Positions 11,986-23,560 of a DNA stretch of 64,000 nt are shown here, piece by piece. The stretch comes from Ignelater luminosus (lineage: Eukaryota; Arthropoda; Insecta; Coleoptera; Elateridae). Each line of letters begins with the position of its first letter. Positions within the stretch are counted from its first letter, which is position 1. A program made the translations under genes and the position numbers. The DNA lies in the NCBI GenBank assembly GCA_011009095.1, contig VTPC01000419.1:63592-127591 (forward strand), in the 5' to 3' direction. Below the pieces are notes generated by a model. The model made no database searches. It had not been told where the DNA came from and saw only the letters and a list, made by a program, of their open reading frames with translations.

Positions 11986-12403
11986 TTGAAAGATAGAAAT
12001 TGATAACATTAGGTACGCAGGCATATTGAAATGAACCACTGTTATGAGTCCCATTTTTAAATTTTTCGAAACTCTTTTACTGATAAACACCTAGAAATGG
12101 AAATGTATCAAGAAAGATCACCATTGCTTGGTGGTTTCTAAAGACGGCGTCCCTATTCCTGATATTTCAATACGGTATTATGGACACAATTAATCTTAGC
12201 GGTTTACATCGCTAGAAGACGCTTCCTTCTCTTGCACTGGTTACTCCAGATTTCTAATTAAACTAGATCGACACAATATGCGTGTCGTGAAAATTCTTTT
12301 GCTGGATCTCAAAATATAGTACTCGAAAATCTGATTTTGGCCAACTTTAAAATTTTCGTTTTCTGTTCCTAAGCGTGCATTTTTTTCTCAGATTTACTAA
12401 AGA
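11986..12403 (+). repeat. Tandem duplication, copy A (418 bp)
   Basis: It starts TTGAAAGATAGAAATTGATA and is repeated head-to-tail from 12404. Conserved blocks at the same offset include GGAATGGAAATGT, ATTGCTTGGTGGTT, CTGATTTTGGCCAACTT and TTTTCGTTTTCTGTTCCTAAGCGTG. No coding potential is shared by both copies. Confidence 0.85.
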
Positions 12404-12821
12404 TTGAAAGATAGAAATTGATAGCATGAGGTGCGTAGGCATATTACTAATTGAACCACTGTTTTTAGTCCCATTTTGAAATTTTTCGAAACTCTTCTAC
12501 TAATGAACACCTAGGAATGGAAATGTGACTAAGTCAAGAAAAATCCATTGCTTGGTGGTTCCTAAAGACAGCATCCCTATTCCTGAAATCTCAATACGGT
12601 AACCATGGATACGATTGATATTTACGTTGCTGGAGGATGCCTCCCTTACTCACAATGGTTACCGAAGATTTCTGATTGAACTAGATCGATATATGCAAGT
12701 ACCGTGAAAATTCCTCTGCTGGATCTCAAGATATAGCACTCAACAATCTGATTTTGGCCAACTTGAAAGTTTTCGTTTTCTGTTCCTAAGCGTGAATTCC
12801 TTTTTCAGATTTCCCAAAGCA
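12404..12821 (+). repeat. Tandem duplication, copy B (418 bp)
   Basis: This is the second copy in direct orientation at a period of 418 bases. It differs from copy A by scattered substitutions and small indels, including a few bases near GTGACTAAGTCAAG. It might be a two-unit remnant of a satellite family or a segmental duplication of an unknown transposon. Confidence 0.85.
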
Positions 12822-15187
12822 TGGAAGAAACAACAAGCAAATTTTCGATCTTTTTCTGTATTTTATTGTTCATCAATATTCTATTGTGTCGTATAGTGAA
12901 CCCACCTCGCGGTACCCTAGTTACGTGTCCGCATTCTTTAATAAGAAGTCACAAGGTATCATTAGATGGTATTTCATATAGTTGTGCAATAATTCTTCAA
13001 GTCAACAAGAGTGACATTTGTCGCCTTTGAGATCTTAATTAGGGGTGGTTACCTGATTAGTCTATCCTTAATGCCGCATTTGGTTTCCATCCGTTGACTC
13101 TATTAACAAAACATGCTCCGCATCGAAGGGTTTAATTAGGGCAGGTATATGCGGAACATCAGACGGTTAACACTGGAGTATATTGAGAGAAAGAAATTGC
13201 AGACATAATAAATAAATAAATTAAATAATAAATAAACGAAATCAAATTCTTAACTTGGAAACGACAAAAATTTAAAATGGTTTGGTATAATAAAATTGAA
13301 TCAGTTCACGAAAAAGGCATTTCTGATCTATCAAAGAATAAACAGGAAAGAATAGTATTGCAATACGATAACCTTATCAAAAAGAAAGCAACTGAAACAG
13401 AATACTAAACAGTACACTCTTGCTGTTTCTTATATTCCTTTGCATATTAAATTAATTAAACTGATTCAAACCAATTTAATTACATTAAGTCTGTACTATT
13501 AAAAAATAATGATGGAGTTCCCCAAGGTTGGATTATAGGGTATATTTTATGCTTGGCATTTGAAACAAAAATTAAAAACTACTTTTACTTGTCTGAGTTG
13601 GCAAGTTTACTTATTTTCAAATATTTAAACTAGCTAATGTGGAAAATGTATTGAGTAAAATAAAAAAGAAATTAAAATTAAAACTCTGTTTAATTATACT
13701 ATAATATTTTTAAAATGCGTATGATTTGGTTCAAAATAAAAACTAAATTTTACATTGAAGCTACTTATTATTGGTATTTGTATTAAAAACAAAATTATTC
13801 TTCGCCATTTCGAATCCCGCAGTTAGGCAACCAGCAACACAAAATTAAATTTGAAATCATATAATTTTGCTTTCAGTTATTATTACCTTTTTACTGTACA
13901 AAAAAAATGAAAATAATTTAGATAATAAACAATAATCACTTTTTTAATTTGAAATACCTAAAATACAAAGAAAAGTGTCACTAATGGCATTAATAATTCT
14001 TAATGGCACTTCCCACGAATATAATTTAAATATCATGCCAAATTTTCTTAAGAACTCAATAGGAATTTAACTTTCGTCTGCACCTGCTTTTAAGTTCCGT
14101 TCTTCGAATGTAGGTCTGTAGGTCTTCTTCTTATCCTTATAAAGCCGATTGCAGCTGTGAAGTTGAGCAGAAGCACTTCGACTGCGGGATTTGTTGGATA
14201 CAACAGCTACTGATTTTATTGGAGAGATGTCTTATTTTTGAATGTTTGTAAATATCGTTGTAATAATTTAAAAATTTTAATTATAAGTAATTTTAGTAAC
14301 AATAACACTGAGGGGGGTGTTACATAATAAAATTAAAAATCAATAATATTGTCTAAAATCGAATTTATTTTAATATTATCGATACACAGAAAACAAAACA
14401 CATTAACATATATTAATAAGAAAGTTCCTAATTAATTATTAATAATTTCTACAGTGACGTGCCCATTTCTTATTTATTTACGGTCGTTTCTTATTGACCT
14501 CTTGATCTGGTTTCATTTTGATACAACACTTTCTTCTCCCACCAGAAAAAAATCTAGTCAAGTTTTACCTATTCCCACCTGTCGCGACTACAGATATTCT
14601 GTCTCTGTCTAATATCTAAACCAAGACATTCCCCTTCCTTTTAAAGAACGTGCTACTACCATCACTTGATTCATAACCTTTCACGGCTTCCTCATTCCTT
14701 AAAACCAGTCTTCGAAAACTGTGTCAGTGTATTTCTAGGTTATGGCCATTCACGTTGAACTTGATCTTGAATAGCTTTCTACATTTCTCTTGCTTCGTTT
14801 TTCAATAAAACCAAAACATCATCGATAGTGTGTCAGCAGGATCTTCAAATTCTTTAAATGTTAGGTTGGGTTAAATTAAAACGCATTGTTTAATTGTATG
14901 CTGTTTATTATTCGAATAAACCTTTTTACGAGAATATTCGAAAATTTGGTTTCACAAATTAAAAAATTAATTCAACCATGTGTAAATGTTTCTAGAAGAA
15001 ACGTACAAAACGTATAAAAATATAAAAATAAAAATGACTCACATTGTACAATAAGGATGAGAAGAAGAAGATTTAAGTTACAAGAATCAAAAGTTTGAAA
15101 GACAGAAATGTGAATTAAAGGAGAAGGATTTATATGTTAATAACTATTTATAAATAAATAAATAAATAAAATAATAATATTCACAGC
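12822..15187. other. AT-rich stretch with weak repeat remnants
   Basis: No gene is supported. At 13516-13545 the translation DGVPQGWIIGYIL resembles the GVPQG motif of LINE reverse transcriptases, but nothing around it supports an RT domain. AAAT-type microsatellite runs occur near 13208-13240 and 15153-15175. The stretch lies just 3' of the Osiris A stop codon and may contain its untranslated region. Confidence 0.4.
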
Positions 15188-17711
15188 CTAGCTAGAGCTA
15201 TCGGGATTCCATGCACTATAAGCCAGGTCTGCTGCTTCTCGTTTTCTTCTGTGATCGTATCCATGTCCACCAGCGTGGATAACGTGATGTCCACCATCAT
15301 CGTGGCCGGATGATGCTAATTTCTTAATTCCAACAACAGCGGCTAACATTAAAGCCATTGCTGATACGGTAAGGGCTTTCATGGCGAGAAGACCTACACC
15401 ACCGATACCTAAAGCGCCCAACATAGAGCCGAACATTCCACCTAATACCAATAAACCACCTCCCATGCCTCCTTTACTCTTTCCTCTGGCAGTACCTAAA
15501 CAGAAATTATAATAATTAGAATTTATAATATTCAATTAAAACAATGCCAGAATCCAATTTTGCTTCATTTGGGGTTGATTAATTTATATTCTCCCTACAC
15601 GTGAGCCTGACACGAAAAGGATGAAATAAAGGATAGCTCGACTCGGTAACAGAAATAAAATCGTTATCCTGGTAGGAATTAAATCAGAATGACCTCGGAA
15701 TAATAATAGCTTCTCCTGGGTTTGTAATTTTCAGGATTTCCTCACATTTTATGTTGATATAATCGTGGATGATTCAGCTTGAAGGTATGAACCGGTTTTT
15801 AATGAATGACCCGCATTCTGAATGTAATCTTAAATTTATATGGACGGAATGCATCAAAGTCTAGCATCAGAAATGTCTAATTAATTTGGATAAAAAAAGT
15901 AATAGTCGATATGCGTGATAATATGTTAATTGGAACAGAAGCAGGCGGAACTTGAATTAATTAAGTGTTTGGGTATATTAGAAGTAGGTTAAAAGTTGTC
16001 AGATCTCAAATTAAACTTTCAATAAATGAGGATATTGGAAGAAATTAATTGTGGGTTAGAAGTTTACTTGTAATGCCGGAGGCCTTTCATGTCTTGCTAA
16101 CGACGAGAAAAATGGTTTGAATTTTTGGGTAAGATTTTTGTTGTTTTAATATTATGGAACATTACAGTGAACGTTTGAACATAACCTAGCCAGAGGACAA
16201 TTTTGGTATTTAATAATAATTTTCTTTAGAACTTACATACCGGTAGCTATAGTTATAAATCACTTTAATTACAACTTTCTTAGTTTTTTTAAACTAAAAG
16301 TACAAAATCAGAATTTTACGCTGTTTTTGACATGTTAATTTCAAGCAATTCACTTTTCTAATTAATTTGTATAAAGTTTCCTACTCGATGTATAAATCAA
16401 GTAAGTACCTTTACTGTCAATAACGCAGACGTTTGATTAAATAAAGTTTAATTAAATAAAATTTTGCAAAAAAAATTAAAAAAAAAGAATTAAAAGATAA
16501 TAAGGTACAACGAAATTAGTGTAATTACGTAACAACTGTGAAAGAATAGCAAACATGAAGATTGAACAGTTTTGATGTTCACTCTTCTATTTAAGTAATT
16601 TTTAATAAATTGTGCAGATGCTCAATGAACAGTTAAACTAAAAAAGCAACAAACGTTTTAAATTTAATATGAATAATTACTACCGTCATTTTTACAAATT
16701 GTTCATTTAAGTAACAGAATAGGGTACTAATTAAACGAAGAAAAATGTCTGGGGCAAAACTAATTGTTATAACGGTTAACTATAATAAAGTTTACTTCTT
16801 GAGTCAATGTTCTTTTTAATCCTTTCCTAGAATTCTAATTTTTTCATTCTAATTAAAGAACTTATACGAGCAGAACTAATAATGAGCAAAATCATTAAAT
16901 CGGTTGCTAAAAATAATTTTGCACTAATTGATACCGTCTGGGTTAAGCAAAAAATCAATGAACTTACAAAAGATTTCTTTACCAAAACTTGAATTCTTTA
17001 AATTTCTTTCCAGTTTACATTTTGTCCTTCCTTATTACCAGAAAATTTGGAAAAATATTATAATTTGTTTGCAATTTTAATTCAAGAATTTCGATTACAA
17101 AGCATTAATAGAAGAAAGAAGAACAATAGAAATTTGGAATGTCCCACGATTTCGATCTAATGGAAACAACAAGTGTGTGTGAATAAACTATTACATAATA
17201 AGCAATGTTTGTCATACTGATTATGTAACAATTATGTACTTAATTTAAATAAAATCCTAATCATCAAAATCTTTTTAAGAAAATAAAGAATCAAAAAGAA
17301 AAATTACGAAATTTTCATTTCTTTTTCAAAAAAAATTATTGAATTTTTTTCATTACCAACATCTGCGCTGTTAACACCATTCACAGCATCCTTGAACGAT
17401 CTTCCAAAGTCCTGTCCATTGGGCATAAGTTCCGTGAATTTGATTATAATTTCATGTGTTTGCAGATAATTATCGATGGTTCCAAAGAACGTGTTGTCGT
17501 CAGCGGCCCTTCCAGTGGCATCGTTGGGGCTGGCCGTGTGTACTAGATGAACACCCTCGCTAATTTGAAAATCTTCCGGTTGTGAGTTAATAAAGTGCCT
17601 TAAGACTTTTCCTATGATTTGGAGTCCGTGACTATAATCAGGTCCTTCCTCGCTACCGTAGACGACCGTCGCGACGGCTAAAACACCCGTAAACACTAAA
17701 AGCTTGTGCAT
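15188..17711 (-). CDS. Osiris family protein (DUF1676), gene A; two exons
   Basis: The coding exons are 17711-17357 and 15495-15188 on the minus strand, giving 220 residues. The intron is phase 1: donor G|GTAATG at 17356, acceptor TTTCTGTTTAG ending at 15496, with the joined codon G|GT for Gly. The start is the ATG at 17711-17709, since the in-frame upstream codon is only GTG. Residues 1-19 are a signal peptide (LLVFTGVLAVATVVYG). The middle, GLQIIGKVLRHF and ISEGVHLVHT, matches the Osiris N-terminal domain. Exon 2 opens with a glycine-rich segment, a long hydrophobic stretch (LLAMKALTVSAMALMLAAVVG) and the typical tail HRRKREAADLAYSAW. Osiris proteins are insect secretory or endosomal proteins tied to cuticle formation. 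The mature part has no cysteine, unlike members with the paired-Cys region. The numbered paralogue cannot be assigned. Confidence 0.93.
15496..17356 (-). other. Intron of Osiris gene A (1861 bp)
   Basis: This AT-rich intron has consensus GT and AG ends read on the minus strand. No transposon protein or other gene is visible inside it, which stands out beside the heavily invaded flanks. Confidence 0.85.
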
Positions 17712-17737
17712 GTTCTTCTCGTTTTGCACTGATCTAG

Positions 17738-17770
17738 AATGACTGTTTACAACTAAACACCTCTCTTATA
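17738..17770 (-). promoter_or_regulatory. Core promoter of Osiris gene A: TATA box and initiator
   Basis: Read on the minus strand, TATATAAG lies at 17770-17763, and an initiator-like TCATT at 17742-17738 places its A 30 bases downstream, the usual spacing. A second candidate initiator, TCAGT, lies at 17732-17728. The ATG follows at 17711, leaving a short 5' UTR of roughly 20-30 bases. The transcription start is inferred. Confidence 0.6.
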
Positions 17771-17774
17771 TATC

Positions 17775-20670
17775 AAATTCTAAAAAGGACCGTCACTTGA
17801 TACAATTATTATGAATTAATGGAGCAGCTCTTAGAAAATAAAAGCAAAAAAAGTAACCAGATCAGTAGTGAGGAAGAGTCGACCTGCCTGTTAATAATTT
17901 TGCACCTTAGACCAAGACGTTAGAAGTGCTATTATTGCATAAATCGTAAAGTGACTGTGGATTCAAATCTTAATTTTAGACGAAAGTAAACTGGAGCAAG
18001 TTACGGTCAGCAGAAAGAGGGCTTGATTTAATAATCTTTTTTTACGTGCTACAAATTGCGACAAGTGTTATAGACGAACTTGGTTGGAAGCTGCAATTAC
18101 TTTTCATTTGGCGAGGCGGTGGCACACATCCGGTCTTTGGATTCGAGCGGGTGGTCAGCAGTATGAAGTGAATGGAATTTATCAGTGGGGATGATAACTT
18201 AGAAAGTAATAAAAGCTAGTGTGTGTTATATTAAATACTCAAATCTCATTCAAACTTTGGTTGAGTTTTGCCGCAGAGCAAAAAATAAAAAGAAAAGAAA
18301 GAAAAAAAGGTTTTCTTATATTTGCTCCATTGGAAATTTTTACAGCTTTTCACTAGTTTCATTCTTTTTCTTTTTCGAATATTTATAGTTTTTATAATTT
18401 TTTTTTTAAATTATAAATCGTGAATTATTCTCATGATAATTTAACAATTTTTCTTGAAATAATCCTAATATAAATTTCATTCCTTATTAATTGTTTTTTG
18501 AATAGAATAAATACATAACGGCTGTTTTGAGATTTGGATGCTTCATTAAACTAATTTAACCGTAATGTTAATCAACGGTTCCGGAAAGCCTTCGGCGTTT
18601 TCTTCTAAATATAACCTTATTTATCCAATTTACTGAAATGTTAATTTTTTGCCCCAATGCGTAATAGATATACACCTAATGATTTTTAAAATAAAAAGAA
18701 ACGCGAAAGCTTTTTTGTATTTAATTTACTTTTTGACTGCAAATTACTGAAAACCATTAACAGCTTATAACTGTATTCAGACTAAAAAACGACAACAATT
18801 CGTGATCGTCTACGAAGGTAAAATTTGAATACAAACAGAAAACACAATGGCAGTGAAAGCGATGCCAAAAGACAACGAAATTGTTTGCATCTTGCACATG
18901 CACGGAATACTGCAAGATGTGAACTTTTCTCTTTTCAGTTATTAAAACGCCGTCTTCTCGTTCGGTGCTATTTAAGTTCTTGACCTATTCTACAGAAATC
19001 CGCTTCCGATTAATGAAAGTTGCACTCGAGCGTAGCGAGAAATTCTTTAGTAGTATCATTTATTCCATCAAACACCTGTTCTTTAAAATTATGGGTTTCT
19101 GTTAATAGAATGAAAAAAGGACTGTTAATGAAACATGCTAGTATAGTCGTTTCAACGTTTTATTGAATAAAATAAGTTTTTTCCTACTTTTTAGTTAATT
19201 CTCTCTGTAGAAACATTTTTTAAGCAAATAAATATAAAAGAAACATCAAACGATTCATTAAAAACTAAGAACGTTCTTTATTCAATTTGTTCATGTTATG
19301 TTACGTTACCTAAGCATTGGCAGACCGCTTAATAGTTAAGTAGAGATTTCCTGTTCACTATTTGGAAGGAAATGTATCAATAAGATGCAAGTTTTCCCAG
19401 ACACATTTTACTGCAAATTTTTTTTATCTCATTTATTTACTAAAATCTCTATGGAATGTTTATTTTCTCTCTCCTGCCAAAAATGTACAGCTGGCCAAAA
19501 TCAAGGTGATCAATATTTGACTCACAATGCAGGTTCTGTTGTTGATCATTCAAGAAATATTCTTGGCCTATGTAGGATGCAAGAAGACAACAATAAGGAA
19601 GATTTTGGAACGGTTTTGACTTTTGAAAATCAAAGTAACTTCTTTTGGGCAAGTGAACGGGCATGGTATTGTCTTAATATCTGAATAGTACATATAAATC
19701 TGAAATCTGTTTGAGTTTGATATTTTATTTTGAGGTATACCTTCTGAATTTTTTTCTTCTATTTACATTACTTTGATTTGCTTACATCTTTCTCCATTTA
19801 TAGAGAAATAATATTAGAACTGCTTGGAGCTCTTATTACTAAGTTTTGCAACACCTTCACGTCGGTCATTGATATATTACAAATTATATTTTTAATTAAA
19901 AATGCAGAACTACAGAGACAATTAATTTTATAAAGTTATCAAGTGAAAAAGGCAACATTAAATGCTTTTAGCCTTTTAGATCCTTGATCATGCAACAATG
20001 CACCTAATGAGATATATTTGCAAAAGGTTCAAGTTTAATTTTACTAATTGTGTTATTCATATTTTTTTGTGCTGCCGTGCTGCGTTTAATAATTAACGAA
20101 TATTTAAGAAACTGTAATGATGGAACAGTTGGTCAATAGCCGAACAAATCTCTTCTTTTCTTAAATTTATAACTGCTTGCTTTTTTTTTTAAATTCATCT
20201 TTAAAATACAACTTAAACCCTACTTGTTAGATTTTAAAAGAAATAATGAAAAATGGCTCTAGTGTAAAAAGTAAAGCCCTCACGCCAATATGCAATTTTC
20301 AGCTGAGCAACTTCTTAGTCGTCCAATTTATGTATTTCTAACTATAATTCCAACTGTAAACAGTTGGCCAACTGACACATGGACTGACACGCAACTTAAT
20401 AATTGGCCAATTTCTTTATTTTTGCATTTTTTAAATGATCAGGAGATTAACAATGAAAATTAAATAAATAAAGCCAAAAGTTTTATTATGGATTTCACAG
20501 TAATAGCGTTTATTAATGGCACTCTTCAACTTTGACGAATAATGAAAGAAACAAATGAATTCCCTTCATTACTAGTCTAAAGCTCATTAAGAAGTAATTC
20601 TATAAACTATATAAAGAATTTTTAATTTGTACTGAATGAGCATCAGTTGACGCACCTTACCTATGTACAG
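17775..20670. other. Upstream and intergenic DNA of Osiris A; no further gene recognised
   Basis: A frame at 19385-19684 (99 codons) contains no known domain. Around 19488, ACAGCTGGCCAAAATCAAGG looks like a Tc1-type inverted-repeat end but has no partner that I could find. A perfect 14-base palindrome, CAGTTGGCCAACTG, is at 20361-20374. Confidence 0.4.
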
Positions 20671-20729
20671 TCTGCGACATTAGTATTGAGACTCGAAAAT
20701 GGATTTAAACACAATACAAACTTGAGAGA
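20671..20729 (+). repeat. Inverted short copy of the Tc1-like remnant at 22.9 kb
   Basis: The plus-strand sequence ATTGAGACTCGAAAATGGATTTAAACACAA with its flanks closely matches the minus strand of 22964-22901, part of the Tc1-like remnant. It includes the same following block, ACTTGAGA. It is therefore a separate short fragment in opposite orientation, about 2.2 kb away, on the other side of the hAT remnant. Confidence 0.65.
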
Positions 20730-21049
20730 AAAAAAGTTTCATGGCAATAATACCTAAGCATTTTTCTGCGACATTATTGATCAGTCGCTAGAATTGCTGT
20801 CTAGTAGACTATGCATTCTTAAAGGAAACAAGAACACCAGTGAATTAGCCCTTCCACTCGGCAACTTTTACCTCATTTAACCAAATTCGTATCTCTTACC
20901 CTTTACGAGATCCCAATGGTGAACCTGGAATTTTGGACACACTTATCAGATCTTTTTTAACTGCATGTTCTTCGAGTTACGAACTCCGTGCGTCGAGGTC
21001 AAGAAATGTTCAAAATAAATCATCCAGAAAGAGCTTATTAAATTTGTAC

Positions 21050-22630
21050 CTTCCTTATCTTCATTGTCCTCTTCAATGTATCGATAATCAAGTCGAAATC
21101 AGTCTTCGCAGCTTCTCCCCTTTCAATATTAGTATTGCAAGATCGCATAATCGATTTAGACCAATGGAGGCTCTCACATAATTTAAAATTAGTTTTAATT
21201 TGCTGAAAGATATCTCACAGCTAGCAATGGATATAGAAATTGTTAACCTTACTTGGATCGCTATACGAAGGTTTGGAAATACGCTCTCATCTCCATATTG
21301 CACAATAAATTGCTAAACTTCTTCAGGTCTATATATTTTAATGCTGGTCCGGCTTGTAAGCAACATTCTAAAGTCCAACATTTCTTCGTATAGTTGTTGA
21401 CCATCAACGTCGCGGTTGTAGAAATTTCCCAAATTTTCGCATTTCAGTTTTAAGACGTCACTGTCACTGCTGTGAGACGATCCTTCAACGTTAAATAGAA
21501 ACCCAAACTTTTTGTCCGTTTCATGCAAACGAGTGAACCCACCGGCTATTTCCGCAAGAAGACGGTCAATTCTTCCCCTCATGACTCTTTCAATTTCCTG
21601 TTTAGTTGTTAATCCGCCATCGGTCGACGCTTCACGAGTCATTCCTTTCTTTCGTCTTGGTCATTTTTCAGTTTCAACATGTCAATCTTGACTGAGTCTA
21701 AATCCAACTTTTAGAGGTTCAGTTACCAAAGTTTCTCTTTCATCGTGAAAATTATCTCTGAGAGCTTTCAAATCTGAGGCAGTATCGTGGAAGTCCATTC
21801 TCGGATCTTGCAGTCTCTCTTGAACCCGTTCAGTAGGCATGAGTACTTTATCACAAAACCCAGTCAGAAAATCGTGACTTCACATACGGTTATACAACTG
21901 TCTAGCTTCACTTCTTGGTTCATTAGTCTCATATGTATCGTCCATCATGACCTGGAGAACTTAAAGTATATTGTCAAGGTATTTATTTGTGGGCTTCACA
22001 GCTTCTACCCTTGCACTCCATCTTGTTATAGACTCCGACTTAAGAACTGTAGGCACAGCGTTTTTGAGTTTTTCCCAGCGTTGAGTTGAGAGGAAAAAAG
22101 TACGTAGAGAGCTTGAATCGTCCCAAAAAATGTTACCATTATTGCGTCCTGTTTGGCTGCGTGTACACCAACCAAGTTGAGTGAGTGGTTATCACAGTTC
22201 ACAAACACTGCCAGATGGTTCTTCTCATTTATTCTTTCCTGAACACTACTTTTGTGTCCTGCCATCACAGCAGCGTTATCATAGCACTGTGGTCGACAAT
22301 TCTGCAAGTCTTTTTTATTCTTTTCTAACTGGTTCAAAATGGTCTCAACTAAGTTCTTAGCATTTTTCAAGTTTGTCCGAATAAAACCAAAGAAGGATGA
22401 AAACTGTTTCTTTTTTCAAAGTCGACTTCCACATATCTTATTATTTCTGAAACTTGCTCATCATGTGTCTGATCAGAAATCGAATCGAACATGAGACCGA
22501 AGTACTTAGCTTTACAAATGTTTACGCCCACGTTTAAGACGGATGCTACACAGCAAGTGGCACTAAATGGCGCCCCTTCCCGTTGGCGTTGCCACACCCT
22601 ATATACGCAACTGCATTTATGTTAGGATAA
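21050..22630 (-). pseudogene. hAT-superfamily transposase remnant, ZMYM1-like type
   Basis: Read on the minus strand through several frames, the order is as follows. At 22597-22367, YFGLMFDSISDQTHDEQVSE is the start of the RNase H-like catalytic region with its first Asp. At 22370-22026 come NCRPQCYDNAAVMAGHKSSV and VNCDNHSLNLVGVHA, the second Asp region. A frame near 22050-22000 gives RWSARVEAVKP. At 21642-21313 are GFLFNVEG and KCENLGNFY. At 21303-21088 is the hAT dimerisation block IASCEISFSKLKLILNYVR followed by RLCDLAIL. The N-terminal zinc finger is absent, cut off near 22.6 kb. Many frameshifts and stops make it inactive. It could derive from a transposon or from a retro-copied ZMYM1-like host gene. 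Confidence 0.85.
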
Positions 22631-22839
22631 AAGAAAATATTTACTACAGGATGTCAGCTTACGGTGCTTCTAGTAATTCCACGGTTTTACCAGTTATACC
22701 TACTTAAAGGGAGAGAAAGATGCGCTTAACAAATAAATTCAAGGGTTATTGGTTGCTGGTAGTCAGTTTCCATAAATTATTACACCGTATAGCTTATCTT
22801 TAATGTATAGTTTTTTATAATTTTTATTTATATTTTTAA

Positions 22840-23560
22840 TCAATGTAATATTTTGTTATTAAAATTTTTTGCTGGTTTTGAATTCTGGCTGCTGGAACCT
22901 CGTTTTCTCAAGTTTTTGTTGTATTTAAATCCATTCTCGAGTCTCATTACTACGGTCGCAGGCCGTACGCTTTGATTGCCCATTTTACACTGAACAACCT
23001 CTTCGCCTATTGCACCTCTCCACAGTTTCGGGTTGCAGCACCAAATCAACATATCTACGTTCAGTTAAACTTTTCCGAATGGGAATGAGAGGAATTTTTT
23101 CTCCCATTTTAATACCCCTCCCTCCAGAACATTGCAGTTCTTCCTTGATACTTTGGAACGTATCGGTTAGTTTGGAGTCTAGCTTGTCTGCCTCGACCTT
23201 GTAGAACTCGAAATAGACAGTCGTCTGATCTAAACAAAGGACATTTTGCCAATCTTCAATTGTTGAATGTTGGTGACCAAGACACCAATTTTGCCGGTTA
23301 CGTTCGTATTGCCTGGACAACTCGGGAACTCTTACCTGTCTCCTGCTAAATAAATTTCTCTTGTTTCGACTGAAAGTCTAACACCTGCAGCTTTCAAGAA
23401 TTGTCTTTGGAGCTCTGGATGCGAAATGGTTGCATTTGTTCTAGCAATCTGAGATAAAAATACCGCCCTGTCTGGCAATAGTTGCCCTTCGACGACTTTG
23501 TCTCGGCCTGTTCTTGAGTGTTCCCAGTTTCAAGTATCTTGTAAATGTTTTTGGCACAAG
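22840..23560 (-). pseudogene. Tc1-like transposase remnant
   Basis: The minus-strand reading gives Tc1 landmarks in order but in different phases. A DNA-binding helix-turn-helix segment (TISHPELQRQFLKAAG then LSVETREIYLAGDR) lies at about 23480-23350. NRQNWCLGHQHSTIEDWQNVL and LDQT, the position of the first catalytic Asp, follow at 23300-23230. PLIPIRKSLTERRYVDLVLQP is at about 23080. A decayed version of the second-Asp region (GAIGEE and RPATVVMRL) is at 22990-22930. The region around residues 60-90 is poorly matched. It abuts the truncated hAT remnant, so one element probably inserted beside or into the other. Confidence 0.75.

Noticed and set aside
13516..13545. GVPQG-like RT motif
   Set aside because: No upstream or downstream RT motifs, so it is probably chance or too decayed to annotate.
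13808..13820. TTCGAATCCCG as a tRNA T-arm
   Set aside because: No matching acceptor stem, anticodon arm or A-box was found nearby.
17712..17729. Upstream start of Osiris gene A at 17729
   Set aside because: That codon is GTG; the ATG at 17711 directly precedes the signal peptide.
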